From Vibrio sp. HDW18 (GTDB lineage: Bacteria > Pseudomonadota > Gammaproteobacteria > Enterobacterales > Vibrionaceae): DNA of 64,000 bases. The DNA lies in assembly GCF_011306175.1 (NCBI RefSeq), contig NZ_CP049913.1, positions 1,302,001 through 1,366,000 of the forward strand, given 5' to 3'. Under the pieces are notes generated by a model. It did no database searches. It saw only the letters and a program-made list of their open reading frames with translations, and had not been told where the DNA came from. Numbering within the stretch: the first letter of the stretch is position 1; each line of letters opens with the position of its first letter. Made by a program: the position numbers and the translations under genes. Positions 1-8,574 of the stretch are shown piece by piece.

Positions 1-868
1 TGGATTCAACTCAGGGGAATAGGGCGGGAGTTTGATGACACTGAGGTTCTGAAATTCATTGGCAATATCTTCTGTGTGCCAGCTTGCACCATCCATAATG
101 ACCACTGCGTGACGACCTTTTTCGGTCACCGCGGAGATCTGCCTAAGATGCTCAACCATAAGGTCCTTGTTAACCCAAGGAACGACCATCGCCTCGCCAA
201 TGCCTCTAGCGGGACAGACAGAACCAAACAGATACGCATATTCAAATTGTTGTTGCTTCACGGCTCTGGGACGTGTTCCTTTTTCTGCCCATAACCGTGT
301 GGTGGTGTTTTGTTGCCCAAATCTGGCTTCATCCTGAAACCAGACATCAACCCGTTCTAAAGCGATATGTCCTGGGATCTTCAGGATCGTTTCAATTTTA
401 AATTTTTTTAAAATCGTCTTGGATTTGCTGGGATTGACGAGGATGTTTGGAGCGAGAAGTTACCCAAGAGAACCCCATGTGCTCGAGCAGGTAATAGATA
501 GAATCAGGGTGGTAGTGCTGGCCAAATTCTTTCACGATATAAGCGTGGATGTCGGCCCCAGTGAGTCGTCCGCCTAGTGTATCATTGGCTTTATCTTTGA
601 TGTATTGGCTCAATTGCTCTCTTTGCTTGGATGTTAAGAATGGTGGTCGTCCCGTTCTTGGTTTTTCCTTGAGGCCTTCTAATCCTTCCTCAAGAAAAGT
701 GTGAACCCACCGATTAACACTGGTTCGGCTGACCTTAAGAAACTTGGCGATTTGGGTGCGAGAGTGCCCATCTTTGAAATGGTCGAGGGCCAGCAGTCTC
801 ATTTTCATCTGAATAGATTTCTGCTGGCTTGCGAGCTTTTTAAAGTCGATATTATCGAGGCTGTCCAT
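1..868 (-). CDS. IS630-family transposase, two-frame gene, partial at window edge
   Basis: First frame 398-868 (156 aa) holds an N-terminal helix-turn-helix around residues 35-60 (SRTQIAKFLKVSRTSVNRW) and a second helical DNA-binding region. The second frame, 1 to about 400, holds the DDE catalytic core: first Asp in FQDEARFG and second Asp in VIMDGASWH; the Glu in PELNPIEQVW lies at the very start of the window. The two frames meet at an A7 tract just before the first-frame stop. The C-terminus lies outside the window. Confidence 0.85.
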
Positions 869-928
869 AGTGAATAAGTTCTATCGTTGAATGCCCTCAA
901 TTAGATCATATTTTTTCTTTGATTGGTA
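1..928 (-). mobile_element. IS630-family element, copy A (cut by window start)
   Basis: The right (transposase 5') end of an IS630-family element, ending in GATTGGTA at 921-928. By alignment with the complete copy at 932-2042, about 180 bp of its left end lie outside the window. Its sequence is almost identical to the other five copies, so the spread was recent. Three bases after its right end the next copy begins, so copies A and B are practically back to back in the same orientation. Confidence 0.9.
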
Positions 929-931
929 TTA

Positions 932-2042
932 TACCAATCTGGAAAATTAACTGGTCAGCTCTATCCACCTTCTCGAACACATCTGTCTGACTCTGGCCGA
1001 GCATTTCAAAAAACTATTCCAAGCCCGACATACTTTGGAGACAATGTCTTCGTAATCCGTAAAAGACTGGTTGGCTAGATAGTGTTGTCTTAACCAACTC
1101 CATACTTGTTCTATTGGATTCAACTCAGGGGAATAGGGCGGGAGTTTGATGACACTGAGGTTCTGAAATTCATTGGCAATATCTTCTGTGTGCCAGCTTG
1201 CACCATCCATAATGACCACTGCGTGACGACCTTTTTCGGTCACCGCGGAGATCTGCCTAAGATGCTCAACCATAAGGTCCTTGTTAACCCAAGGAACGAC
1301 CATCGCCTCGCCAATGCCTCTAGCGGGACAGACAGAACCAAACAGATACGCATATTCAAATTGTTGTTGCTTCACGGCTCTGGGACGTGTTCCTTTTTCT
1401 GCCCATAACCGTGTGGTGGTGTTTTGTTGCCCAAATCTGGCTTCATCCTGAAACCAGACATCAACCCGTTCTAAAGCGATATGTCCTGGGATCTTCAGGA
1501 TCGTTTCAATTTTAAATTTTTTTAAAATCGTCTTGGATTTGCTGGGATTGACGAGGATGTTTGGAGCGAGAAGTTACCCAAGAGAACCCCATGTGCTCGA
1601 GCAGGTAATAGATAGAATCAGGGTGGTAGTGCTGGCCAAATTCTTTCACGATATAAGCGTGGATGTCGGCCCCAGTGAGTCGTCCGCCTAGTGTATCATT
1701 GGCTTTATCTTTGATGTATTGGCTCAATTGCTCTCTTTGCTTGGATGTTAAGAATGGTGGTCGTCCCGTTCTTGGTTTTTCCTTGAGGCCTTCTAATCCT
1801 TCCTCAAGAAAAGTGTGAACCCACCGATTAACACTGGTTCGGCTGACCTTAAGAAACTTGGCGATTTGGGTGCGAGAGTGCCCATCTTTGAAATGGTCGA
1901 GGGCCAGCAGTCTCATTTTCATCTGAATAGATTTCTGCTGGCTTGCGAGCTTTTTAAAGTCGATATTATCGAGGCTGTCCATAGTGAATAAGTTCTATCG
2001 TTGAATGCCCTCAATTAGATCATATTTTTTCTTTGATTGGTA
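932..2042 (-). mobile_element. IS630-family element, copy B (complete, 1,111 bp)
   Basis: A complete element bounded by TACCAATC at 932-939 and GATTGGTA at 2035-2042, imperfect inverted ends with A/T-rich continuation. Junctions lie at TA dinucleotides, as expected for IS630/Tc1-type transposition, although the exact end is ambiguous by one base because the flanking A and T could belong to the element. It is followed by a 16-bp piece of non-IS DNA (2043-2058) and then by the stub of copy C. Confidence 0.9.
947..1982 (-). CDS. IS630-family transposase, complete, needs a frameshift
   Basis: Reading frame 1 (1512-1982, 156 aa) gives the helix-turn-helix N-terminus; it stops right after an A7 run (minus strand, plus coordinates 1517-1523). 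The catalytic part continues to the stop at 947 in another frame, giving about 343 aa in total, the usual IS630 size. The DDE residues are in FQDEARFG, VIMDGASWH and SPELNPIEQVW. Joining the frames requires a +1 (or -2) shift, or loss of one A by RNA polymerase slippage on A7. All copies share this arrangement, so it is probably how the element controls transposase production rather than damage. Confidence 0.85.
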
Positions 2043-2058
2043 TTAAACTGAGCAATAA

Positions 2059-2182
2059 TACCAATCTGGAAAATTAACTGGTCAGCTCTATCCACCTTCT
2101 CGAACACATCTGTCTGACTCTGGCCGAGCATTCCAAAAAACTATTCCAAGCCCGACATACTTTGGAGACAATGTCTTCGTAA
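2059..2182 (-). mobile_element. IS630-family element, copy C (left-end stub only)
   Basis: The first 124 bp of the element starting with TACCAATC at 2059. It ends at cgtaa, where copy D begins. The remainder of copy C, which should resume with taatccg, is nowhere in the window. It carries the codons for the last ~35 transposase residues (2074-2182), including the variant also seen in copy F (Lys to Glu near the C-terminus). Confidence 0.85.
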
Positions 2183-2343
2183 TACCAATCTGGAAAATTA
2201 ACTGGTCAGCTCTATCCACCTTCTCGAACACATCTGTCTGACTCTGGCCGAGCATTTCAAAAAACTATTCCAAGCCCGACATACTTTGGAGACAATGTCT
2301 TCGTAATCCGTAAAAGACTGGTTGGCTAGATAGTGTTGTCTTA
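2183..2343 (-). mobile_element. IS630-family element, copy D, left part
   Basis: Element positions 1-161, inserted into copy C at a TA site and itself interrupted after gtgttgtctta by copy E. Its missing part resumes at 4026 with taaccaactcc: 161 + 952 bp minus a 2-bp TA duplication is exactly 1,111 bp, so copy D was once a complete element. Confidence 0.85.
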
Positions 2344-2699
2344 TACCAATCTGGAAAATTAACTGGTCAGCTCTATCCACCTTCTCGAACACATCTGTCT
2401 GACTCTGGCCGAGCATTTCAAAAAACTATTCCAAGCCCGACATACTTTGGAGACAATGTCTTCGTAATCCGTAAAAGACTGGTTGGCTAGATAGTGTTGT
2501 CTTAACCAACTCCATACTTGTTCTATTGGATTCAACTCAGGGGAATAGGGCGGGAGTTTGATGACACTGAGGTTCTGAAATTCATTGGCAATATCTTCTG
2601 TGTGCCAGCTTGCACCATCCATAATGACCACTGCGTGACGACCTTTTTCGGTCACCGCGGAGATCTGCCTAAGATGCTCAACCATAAGGTCCTTGTTAA
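2344..2699 (-). mobile_element. IS630-family element, copy E, left part
   Basis: Element positions 1-356, beginning with TACCAATC at 2344 inside copy D. It encodes the transposase C-terminal portion (2359-2699) and is cut at gttaa by copy F. The continuation expected after this point (acccaagg) is absent on the far side of copy F; instead copy E resumes 540 bp further on at element position 897 (see 3811-4025). Confidence 0.85.
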
Positions 2700-3810
2700 T
2701 ACCAATCTGGAAAATTAACTGGTCAGCTCTGTCCACCTTCTCGAACACATCTGTCTGACTCTGGCCGAGCATTCCAAAAAACTATTCCAAGCCCGACATA
2801 CTTTGGAGACAATGTCTTCGTAATCCGTAAAAGACTGGTTGGCTAGATAGTGTTGTCTTAACCAACTCCATACTTGTTCTATTGGATTCAACTCAGGGGA
2901 ATAGGGCGGGAGTTTGATGACACTGAGGTTCTGAAATTCATTGGCAATATCTTCTGTGTGCCAGCTTGCACCATCCATAATGACCACTGCGTGACGACCT
3001 TTTTCGGTCACCGCGGAGATCTGCCTAAGATGCTCAACCATAAGGTCCTTGTTAACCCAAGGAACGACCATCGCCTCGCCAATGCCTCTAGCGGGACAGA
3101 CAGAACCAAACAGATACGCATATTCAAATTGTTGTTGCTTCACGGCTCTGGGACGTGTTCCTTTTTCTGCCCATAACCGTGTGGTGGTGTTTTGTTGCCC
3201 AAATCTGGCTTCATCCTGAAACCAGACATCAACCCGTTCTAAAGCGATATGTCCTGGGATCTTCAGGATCGTTTCAATTTTAAATTTTTTTAAAATCGTC
3301 TTGGATTTGCTGGGATTGACGAGGATGTTTGGAGCGAGAAGTTACCCAAGAGAACCCCATGTGCTCGAGCAGGTAATAGATAGAATCAGGGTGGTAGTGC
3401 TGGCCAAATTCTTTCACGATATAAGCGTGGATGTCGGCCCCAGTGAGTCGTCCGCCTAGTGTATCATTGGCTTTATCTTTGATGTATTGGCTCAATTGCT
3501 CTCTTTGTTTGGATGTTAAGAATGGTGGTCGTCCCGTTCTTGGTTTTTCCTTGAGGCCTTCTAATCCTTCCTCAAGAAAAGTGTGAACCCACCGATTAAC
3601 ACTGGTTCGGCTGACCTTAAGAAACTTGGCGATTTGGGTGCGAGAGTGCCCATCTTTGAAATGGTCGAGGGCCAGCAGTCTCATTTTCATCTGAATAGAT
3701 TTCTGCTGGCTTGCGAGCTTTTTAAAGTCGATATTATCGAGGCTGTCCATAGTGAATAAGTTCTATCGTTGAATGCCCTCAATTAGATCATATTTTTTCT
3801 TTGATTGGTA
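2700..3810 (-). mobile_element. IS630-family element, copy F (complete, 1,111 bp)
   Basis: A complete element of the same length as copy B, TACCAATC at 2700 to GATTGGTA at 3810. It sits inside copy E, but the copy E sequences on its two sides are not adjacent in an intact element, which points to recombination between two insertions (see findings). Confidence 0.9.
2715..3750 (-). CDS. IS630-family transposase, complete, needs a frameshift
   Basis: The same two-frame gene as in copy B: helix-turn-helix frame 3280-3750 and DDE frame 2715 to about 3282, joined at an A7 tract. It differs from copy B by a Lys to Glu and an Ile to Thr substitution in the last 20 residues, so it is not simply a duplicate of its neighbour. 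All catalytic motifs are present. Confidence 0.85.
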
Positions 3811-4025
3811 TTAACACTGGTTCGGCTGACCTTAAGAAACTTGGCGATTTGGGTGCGAGAGTGCCCATCTTTGAAATGGTCGAGGGCCAGCAGTCTCATT
3901 TTCATCTGAATAGATTTCTGCTGGCTTGCGAGCTTTTTAAAGTCGATATTATCGAGGCTGTCCATAGTGAATAAGTTCTATCGTTGAATGTCCTCAATTA
4001 GATCATATTTTTTCTTTGATTGGTA
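3811..4025 (-). mobile_element. IS630-family element, copy E, right part
   Basis: Element positions 897-1111, ending in GATTGGTA at 4018-4025. It contains only the first ~50 codons of the transposase helix-turn-helix frame (3811-3965), so copy E is dead. Immediately after it comes a TA and then the rest of copy D. Confidence 0.85.
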
Positions 4026-4977
4026 TAACCAACTCCATACTTGTTCTATTGGATTCAACTCAGGGGAATAGGGCGGGAGTTTGATGACATTGAGGTTCTG
4101 AAATTCATTGGCAATATCTTCTGTGTGCCAGCTTGCACCATCCATAATGACCACTGCGTGACGACCTTTTTCGGTCACCGCGGAGATCTGCCTAAGATGC
4201 TCAACCATAAGGTCCTTGTTAACCCAAGGAACGACCATCGCCTCGCCAATGCCTCTAGCGGGACAGACAGAACCAAACAGATACGCATATTCAAATTGTT
4301 GTTGCTTCACGGCTCTGGGACGTGTTCCTTTTTCTGCCCATAACCGTGTGGTGGTGTTTTGTTGCCCAAATCTGGCTTCATCCTGAAACCAGACATCAAC
4401 CCGTTCTAAAGCGATATGCCCTGGGATCTTCAGGATCGTTTCAATTTTAAATTTTTTTAAAATCGTCTTGGATTTGCTGGGATTGACGAGGATGTTTGGA
4501 GCGAGAAGTTACCCAAGAGAACCCCATGTGCTCGAGCAGGTAATAGATAGAATCAGGGTGGTAGTGCTGGCCAAATTCTTTCACGATATAAGCGTGGATG
4601 TCGGCCCCAGTGAGTCGTCCGCCTAGTGTATCATTGGCTTTATCTTTGATGTATTGGCTCAATTGCTCTCTTTGCTTGGATGTTAAGAATGGTGGTCGTC
4701 CCGTTCTTGGTTTTTCCTTGAGGCCTTCTAATCCTTCCTCAAGAAAAGTGTGAACCCACCGATTAACACTGGTTCGGCTGACCTTAAGAAACTTGGCGAT
4801 TTGGGTGCGAGAGTGCCCATCTTTGAAATGGTCGAGGGCCAGCAGTCTCATTTTCATCTGAATAGATTTCTGCTGGCTTGCGAGCTTTTTAAAGTCGATA
4901 TTATTGAGGCTGTCCATAGTGAATAAGTTCTATCGTTGAATGCCCTCAATTAGATCATATTTTTTCTTTGATTGGTA
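4026..4977 (-). mobile_element. IS630-family element, copy D, right part
   Basis: The remaining 950 bp of copy D, ending in GATTGGTA at 4970-4977. Downstream begins unique chromosomal DNA (taagaataaagta). This end should be followed by the remainder of copy C if the nesting were simple; it is not. Confidence 0.85.
4028..4917 (-). pseudogene. IS630-family transposase of copy D, interrupted
   Basis: The helix-turn-helix frame (4447-4917) is intact with one Asp to Asn change near the N-terminus. The DDE frame is cut after the third catalytic motif (VWSWL) by the insertion of copies E and F; the remaining C-terminal codons are at 2198-2343. In the present arrangement the second frame reads into the end of copy E. 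Confidence 0.8.
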
Positions 4978-4989
4978 TAAGAATAAAGT

Positions 4990-5109
4990 ATGCATAGAAA
5001 TAATCGTGAATTAAGTATTTCTCGTAACTTAGTAAAATATGATTTTCAGTTGGATCATATGCTGCTAATGAGAAAGCATTTTCGTAGAGCCTTGACTAAG
5101 TTATGCTAA
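4990..5109 (+). CDS. possible 39-aa protein, unrecognised
   Basis: ATG at 4990 to TAA at 5107-5109 in the 164-bp gap between the IS array and crcB. The product is basic (MHRNNRELSIS at the start, MRKHFRRALTKLC at the end) and has no recognisable motif. The upstream TAAAG is a poor ribosome binding site and an in-frame stop lies just before the start. It could be a short real gene, the tail of a gene cut by the IS insertion that happens to have an ATG, or chance. Confidence 0.25.
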   Translation: MHRNNRELSISRNLVKYDFQLDHMLLMRKHFRRALTKLC

Positions 5110-5141
5110 TAAGTGTTTAGAATGATTGGGAGATGCTTGTT

Positions 5142-5522
5142 ATGTCGTTATCGGTATTAGGCTTTATTGCATTAGGTGGTGCGTTAGGTGCGTGTGCGCG
5201 TTTCTTGGTTTCTGAAATGTGTATTACCCTGTTTGGACGTGGTTTCCCGATTGGTACGTTAGCAGTGAATGTTATCGGTTCATTTATTACGGGGCTACTT
5301 ATCGCATGTATTGAAAATGAATGGTTAAGTCCCTATCCATGGAGAGCTGTCATTGGCTTTGGTTTTCTTGGGGCATTGACGACCTTTTCTACTTTCTCAA
5401 TCGATAATGTATTTTTAATGCAGCAAGGTGCGTTTGTGAAGATGGCAGCAAATATCCTTTTGAACGTTCTATTGAGTATTTCTGCTGCATGGTTGGGTTT
5501 TTACTGGTTAATAAAAAGTTGA
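5142..5522 (+). CDS. crcB: CrcB/Fluc fluoride channel
   Basis: Small four-helix membrane protein of the Fluc family, which exports fluoride as a dual-topology dimer. Family signatures are visible: GGALGACARF near the N-terminus, FPIGTLAVNVIGSF in helix 2 and GFLGALTTFSTFS in helix 3 with the phenylalanine/threonine track lining the pore. I prefer the ATG at 5142 (126 aa) to the one at 5133, because GGGAG at 5128-5132 abuts the earlier ATG but is well spaced from the later one. No fluoride riboswitch consensus is visible upstream. The IS array ends 164 bp upstream. Confidence 0.92.
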   Translation: MSLSVLGFIALGGALGACARFLVSEMCITLFGRGFPIGTLAVNVIGSFITGLLIACIENEWLSPYPWRAVIGFGFLGALTTFSTFSIDNVFLMQQGAFVKMAANILLNVLLSISAAWLGFYWLIKS

Positions 5523-6015
5523 ACAGAGACTCAAGTATGTTACTTGGCCAACCGATAAGCTTTGCTATTATAATGTCGCCATTTATCGACATGCCATCTA
5601 GTTAAAACGCTTTCTTTGGGATCTGTCAACGATCACCGAAAACTATTCCAATTCACTCAGGTATTACTCCCCAACGACGTTTATCTTTCAAGCGATAACT
5701 GACACCACTTAATTGAAGAATATGAGAATGGGCAGTAGCCGGACCAACATCACAGCTGTTAGCGTCATATTATTCGCAAAAGTGCTCGGCTATTGGTCAA
5801 AGGATAAATTGCTGGCCGAAATACTACTGCAGGACTCATAATGTTTAGTGATCGGCAACAGCAGCTCCTAGTTTACATTTTATTGACTTTGGTCTCAGAT
5901 TTTCCGCTCGAATATGCATTGTCTCTTGCTCGAGCTGCGATATGTTAGACTCAGGATGTTTCACGTGAAACATATACTTAATTCCGAACCGTATTCTATT
6001 ATCGATGGCTGATAA
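5523..6015. other. gene-poor stretch between crcB and the aminopeptidase gene
   Basis: No convincing gene. Two tiny plus-strand ORFs, 5722-5841 (39 aa) and 5841-5948 (35 aa), overlap as TAATG, but neither has a good ribosome binding site or a known motif. The stretch contains the parS site at 5957. In V. cholerae, as I recall it, the thiCEFSGH operon lies between these two flanking genes; nothing resembling a TPP riboswitch or a thi gene is visible here. Confidence 0.5.
5957..5972. other. parS: parS centromere site, perfect palindrome
   Basis: TGTTTCACGTGAAACA matches the bacterial ParB-binding parS consensus in all 16 bases, and the palindrome extends to 18 bp with the flanking A and T. ParB spreading from such sites, with ParA, places the origin region at the cell pole. 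V. cholerae chromosome 1 is known to have a small group of these sites close to its origin. I found no second copy in the window. Confidence 0.93.
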
Positions 6016-6045
6016 ACAAAAAAACCGCCTTATTGGCGGTTTCCT
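6014..6045 (-). terminator. intrinsic terminator of the aminopeptidase gene
   Basis: Stem AAACCGCC/GGCGGTTT with a 5-nt loop (6022-6042); read on the minus strand it is followed by a run of seven T. It lies about 30 bp past the stop codon of the gene at 6075-7871. Confidence 0.85.
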
Positions 6046-6074
6046 TATCTACTGTTATTACTGAAACCAATTAG

Positions 6075-7871
6075 TTATGTATGGCGGAGCGGTGACGTCG
6101 CTTCAGCTAACCAGTGGCGAGTCTGCTCATCGTGGATCAGAGGACTGACTTCGTGCCATACCGTTTGATGATATTGATTAAGCCAATCCAACTCTGGCTT
6201 TGTTAGCCAATCTACTACAATGGCTCGTTTATCGATTGGACAACGGGTGAGAGATTTAAAACCAAGCATCGCACAATCACCTTGAGTCGAAAATTCAGCT
6301 ACTAATTCTAAGTTCTCAATGCGGATCCCAAATGCATCAGTGCGGTAATAACCAGGCTCATTCGATAACACCATACCTGGGAGTAGAACTATGTTATTCG
6401 CTACTTTTGAAATCCGCTGCGGACCTTCATGCACACTTAAGAAGTGGCCAACACCATGTCCAGTGCCGTGATCATAGTCATAACCGTGCGCCCACAAATG
6501 TTGTCTAGCTAATACGTCAAGCTGTGATCCAGTGGTGCCTTTGGGGAAGCGTGCGCGAGCTAGAGCAATATGACCTTTAAGCACGAGAGTAAATTGCTGC
6601 TTAATTTCCGCATTCACTTCACCAATTGCTATCGTGCGAGTGATATCTGTGGTGCCATCAAGGTATTGGCCACCTGAATCGACTAAATACAGGCTATTGA
6701 GTGTCAGTTGCCCTGCTTCTGGTTGATTTTGATGATTGTAGTGACACATTGCTGCATTAGTGCCAGCAGCTGATATTGTGTCAAAACTGAGATCGACCAG
6801 AGTTGGATCTTGGCGGCGGAATATTTCGAGCTGCGCGGCCAGTTGTGCTTCGTTATGTAGCTGGCCGTTAGCCACTTCACGATCAAGCCAAGCAAGAAAA
6901 TTCACCATCGCAGCACCATCACGGATATGGCAAGCTTGCATACCTGCAACTTCGGTACTGTTTTTCGCCGCTTTTGGTAGTAAGCAAGGATCGCTATGGT
7001 TGATCAGTTGCGCGCCGCTACTTTGCAAAGTAAGGGTCAACCAAGCGTTGCTAGTGGCAGAATCAATCATCACTCGATGAGTGGATAATTGGTGTAACTG
7101 TGGCTCCAATTGAGCCGGATGATGTACGCGCACTGTCCCACCAACATGGGAGGCAAAGCCGACGGCTAAGCGTGTTGGGTCGAGGAAAAAATCGACGCTA
7201 GTATCACGGTGGACGATAGCGTGACAGAGTAAAACTGGTAAGCGTGATACATCTAAACCGCGGATGTTGAGCAGCCAAGCGATCGAATCTAGCTCAGTTA
7301 ACACTACACAATCGGCATGTTTATCAGCGAGGGTTTTGGCGATCAACTGACGCTTGTCTAAGCTAGTTTGTCCTACACTTGCCAATGGCATCAAACGCAT
7401 TTCAGATACTGCTGGCGCTGGCCGGTCATACCACAGTTGATCAATTGGATTGCTTGTTACGGGGCATAAGGTAATCTGATGCTCTGCTAGCTGTTTTTGC
7501 GCTTGCGTGAGCCAACTACCACGATGCATTCGAGGGTCATAGCCTACCTTGGATCTAGCAGGCAGCTGCTCGATTAACCAAGTGAGGTAGGGCTCTTCAA
7601 TCAGGTGATGATAGGCAAACTGTTCGGCAGCTACCTGTTTGCGTACTTGTACGCTATAGCGACCATCAACAAAAATGGCGGCATGCTGGGTGGTGACGAC
7701 TGCCGCGCCCGCCGAGCCAGTAAAACCCGTTAGCCAATTTAAGCGCTCATTATGCGCAGGGATATATTCACCGAGATACTCATCTTCATGAGGCACGATA
7801 AAGGCATCGAGTTGTTGAGTGTGCAGCCAGAGACGAAAATCGGCGAGGCGCTGAGCATGACAGTTTGGCAT
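6075..7871 (-). CDS. M24-family Xaa-Pro aminopeptidase (three-domain type)
   Basis: Cleaves the N-terminal residue from peptides with proline in position two; cytosolic. 598 aa, the long form with two creatinase-like N-terminal domains (about 1-300) before the pita-bread catalytic domain. The dinuclear metal ligands are visible: two Asp in VDSGGQYLDGTTDITRT (about residues 395-410), His in GTGHGVGHFL, Glu in NEPGYY and Glu in IRIENLEL. This is the eukaryote-like APP1 type rather than the ~440-aa E. coli PepP type. It is transcribed alone, ends at a strong terminator and is divergent from tsrA. Confidence 0.9.
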   Translation of the reverse strand: MPNCHAQRLADFRLWLHTQQLDAFIVPHEDEYLGEYIPAHNERLNWLTGFTGSAGAAVVTTQHAAIFVDGRYSVQVRKQVAAEQFAYHHLIEEPYLTWLIEQLPARSKVGYDPRMHRGSWLTQAQKQLAEHQITLCPVTSNPIDQLWYDRPAPAVSEMRLMPLASVGQTSLDKRQLIAKTLADKHADCVVLTELDSIAWLLNIRGLDVSRLPVLLCHAIVHRDTSVDFFLDPTRLAVGFASHVGGTVRVHHPAQLEPQLHQLSTHRVMIDSATSNAWLTLTLQSSGAQLINHSDPCLLPKAAKNSTEVAGMQACHIRDGAAMVNFLAWLDREVANGQLHNEAQLAAQLEIFRRQDPTLVDLSFDTISAAGTNAAMCHYNHQNQPEAGQLTLNSLYLVDSGGQYLDGTTDITRTIAIGEVNAEIKQQFTLVLKGHIALARARFPKGTTGSQLDVLARQHLWAHGYDYDHGTGHGVGHFLSVHEGPQRISKVANNIVLLPGMVLSNEPGYYRTDAFGIRIENLELVAEFSTQGDCAMLGFKSLTRCPIDKRAIVVDWLTKPELDWLNQYHQTVWHEVSPLIHDEQTRHWLAEATSPLRHT

Positions 7872-8203
7872 CTGAGATAATCCTTTTTCAAAACAGTCCG
7901 TTGTTTTATCGCTTACAACTATTCAATCGGTTGTGAGTGAACAAGAAAGAATAAGCTACTCTTTTTAGCGATGCTGCGCAAATATCTGGCTATCACTTAA
8001 GGTTCGATCAGCACATCAACAGGTGTGATCGGTTGAAATAAGAGAGGTTTGTTCTCGGTTGTTTATTCATTCTGGCCATGATTTCCAAAGATGAAGCAGT
8101 ATGGTGCAGAAAAATGCGTGCCAACGCTATTTTACTCAGTGTGCTTCCTGTGTATATTGTGGGCCTTTTCACTATTGACTAACCGTTTGGAACCCAAAAC
8201 ACC
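7872..8203. other. divergent intergenic region, aminopeptidase / tsrA
   Basis: 332 bp that should carry both promoters. An ORF of 34 codons (8078-8182, hydrophobic C-terminal half) is present on the plus strand but without a ribosome binding site, so I do not call it a gene. No operator that I recognise. Confidence 0.4.
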
Positions 8204-8488
8204 ATGTCTTTAACCACCTATGAAATGGCTCGCATTCTAGAGCAGCTAGAAGAATCTCCAGAGAAGGTGATGTATGGCAAACTGCTTAATGAATTAGGTA
8301 ATCAAAGCAGCGAACGTATTCGCAGCGCCGCTAAACAAGTCCCTCTGACGGTGCTGCGCGATCTGATTTATCAGTTCCAGCAAGTCATCGAATCGCGCAA
8401 AGGTGAGCAAGTTGAAGCGATTGCTAAGCAACTGGTGCAACAAGGCATTTCTGCAGAAGAACTACTCGATTACCTCAAAAAACGTTAA
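8204..8488 (+). CDS. tsrA: TsrA, H-NS-like regulator of type VI secretion and acquired genes
   Basis: 94 aa, acidic-basic helical protein with no enzyme motif. I recognise it as the Vibrio regulator TsrA, described in V. cholerae as weakly H-NS-like and a repressor of type VI secretion and horizontally acquired genes. Visible features fit: an N-terminal helical oligomerisation-type region (MSLTTYEMARILEQLEE) and a short C-terminal helix ending EELLDYLKKR, without the usual H-NS DNA-binding core motif. It lies next to asnC, convergent with it, as I remember from V. cholerae. The identification is by sequence memory only. Confidence 0.7.
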   Translation: MSLTTYEMARILEQLEESPEKVMYGKLLNELGNQSSERIRSAAKQVPLTVLRDLIYQFQQVIESRKGEQVEAIAKQLVQQGISAEELLDYLKKR

Positions 8489-8574
8489 CGGCAGTCATCA
8501 TCCACAGTGTTATCTTTTGTTTCATGTTATTAACTTAAGCAGCCAGACGATTTATAGCTGTCTCGGCTAAATCG

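Noticed and set aside
1106..1408. 100-codon plus-strand ORF repeated in each IS copy
   Set aside because: It is antisense to the DDE domain of the transposase, has no ribosome binding site, and only repeats because the IS repeats.
2359..2772. 137-codon chimeric frame across copies E and F
   Set aside because: Created by the nested insertion joining transposase fragments; lacks the first catalytic Asp.
4978..5141. Fluoride riboswitch before crcB
   Set aside because: Looked for the conserved crcB-motif elements and found none.
8078..8182. 34-codon ORF before tsrA with hydrophobic end
   Set aside because: No ribosome binding site and no recognised relatives; could be the tsrA leader.
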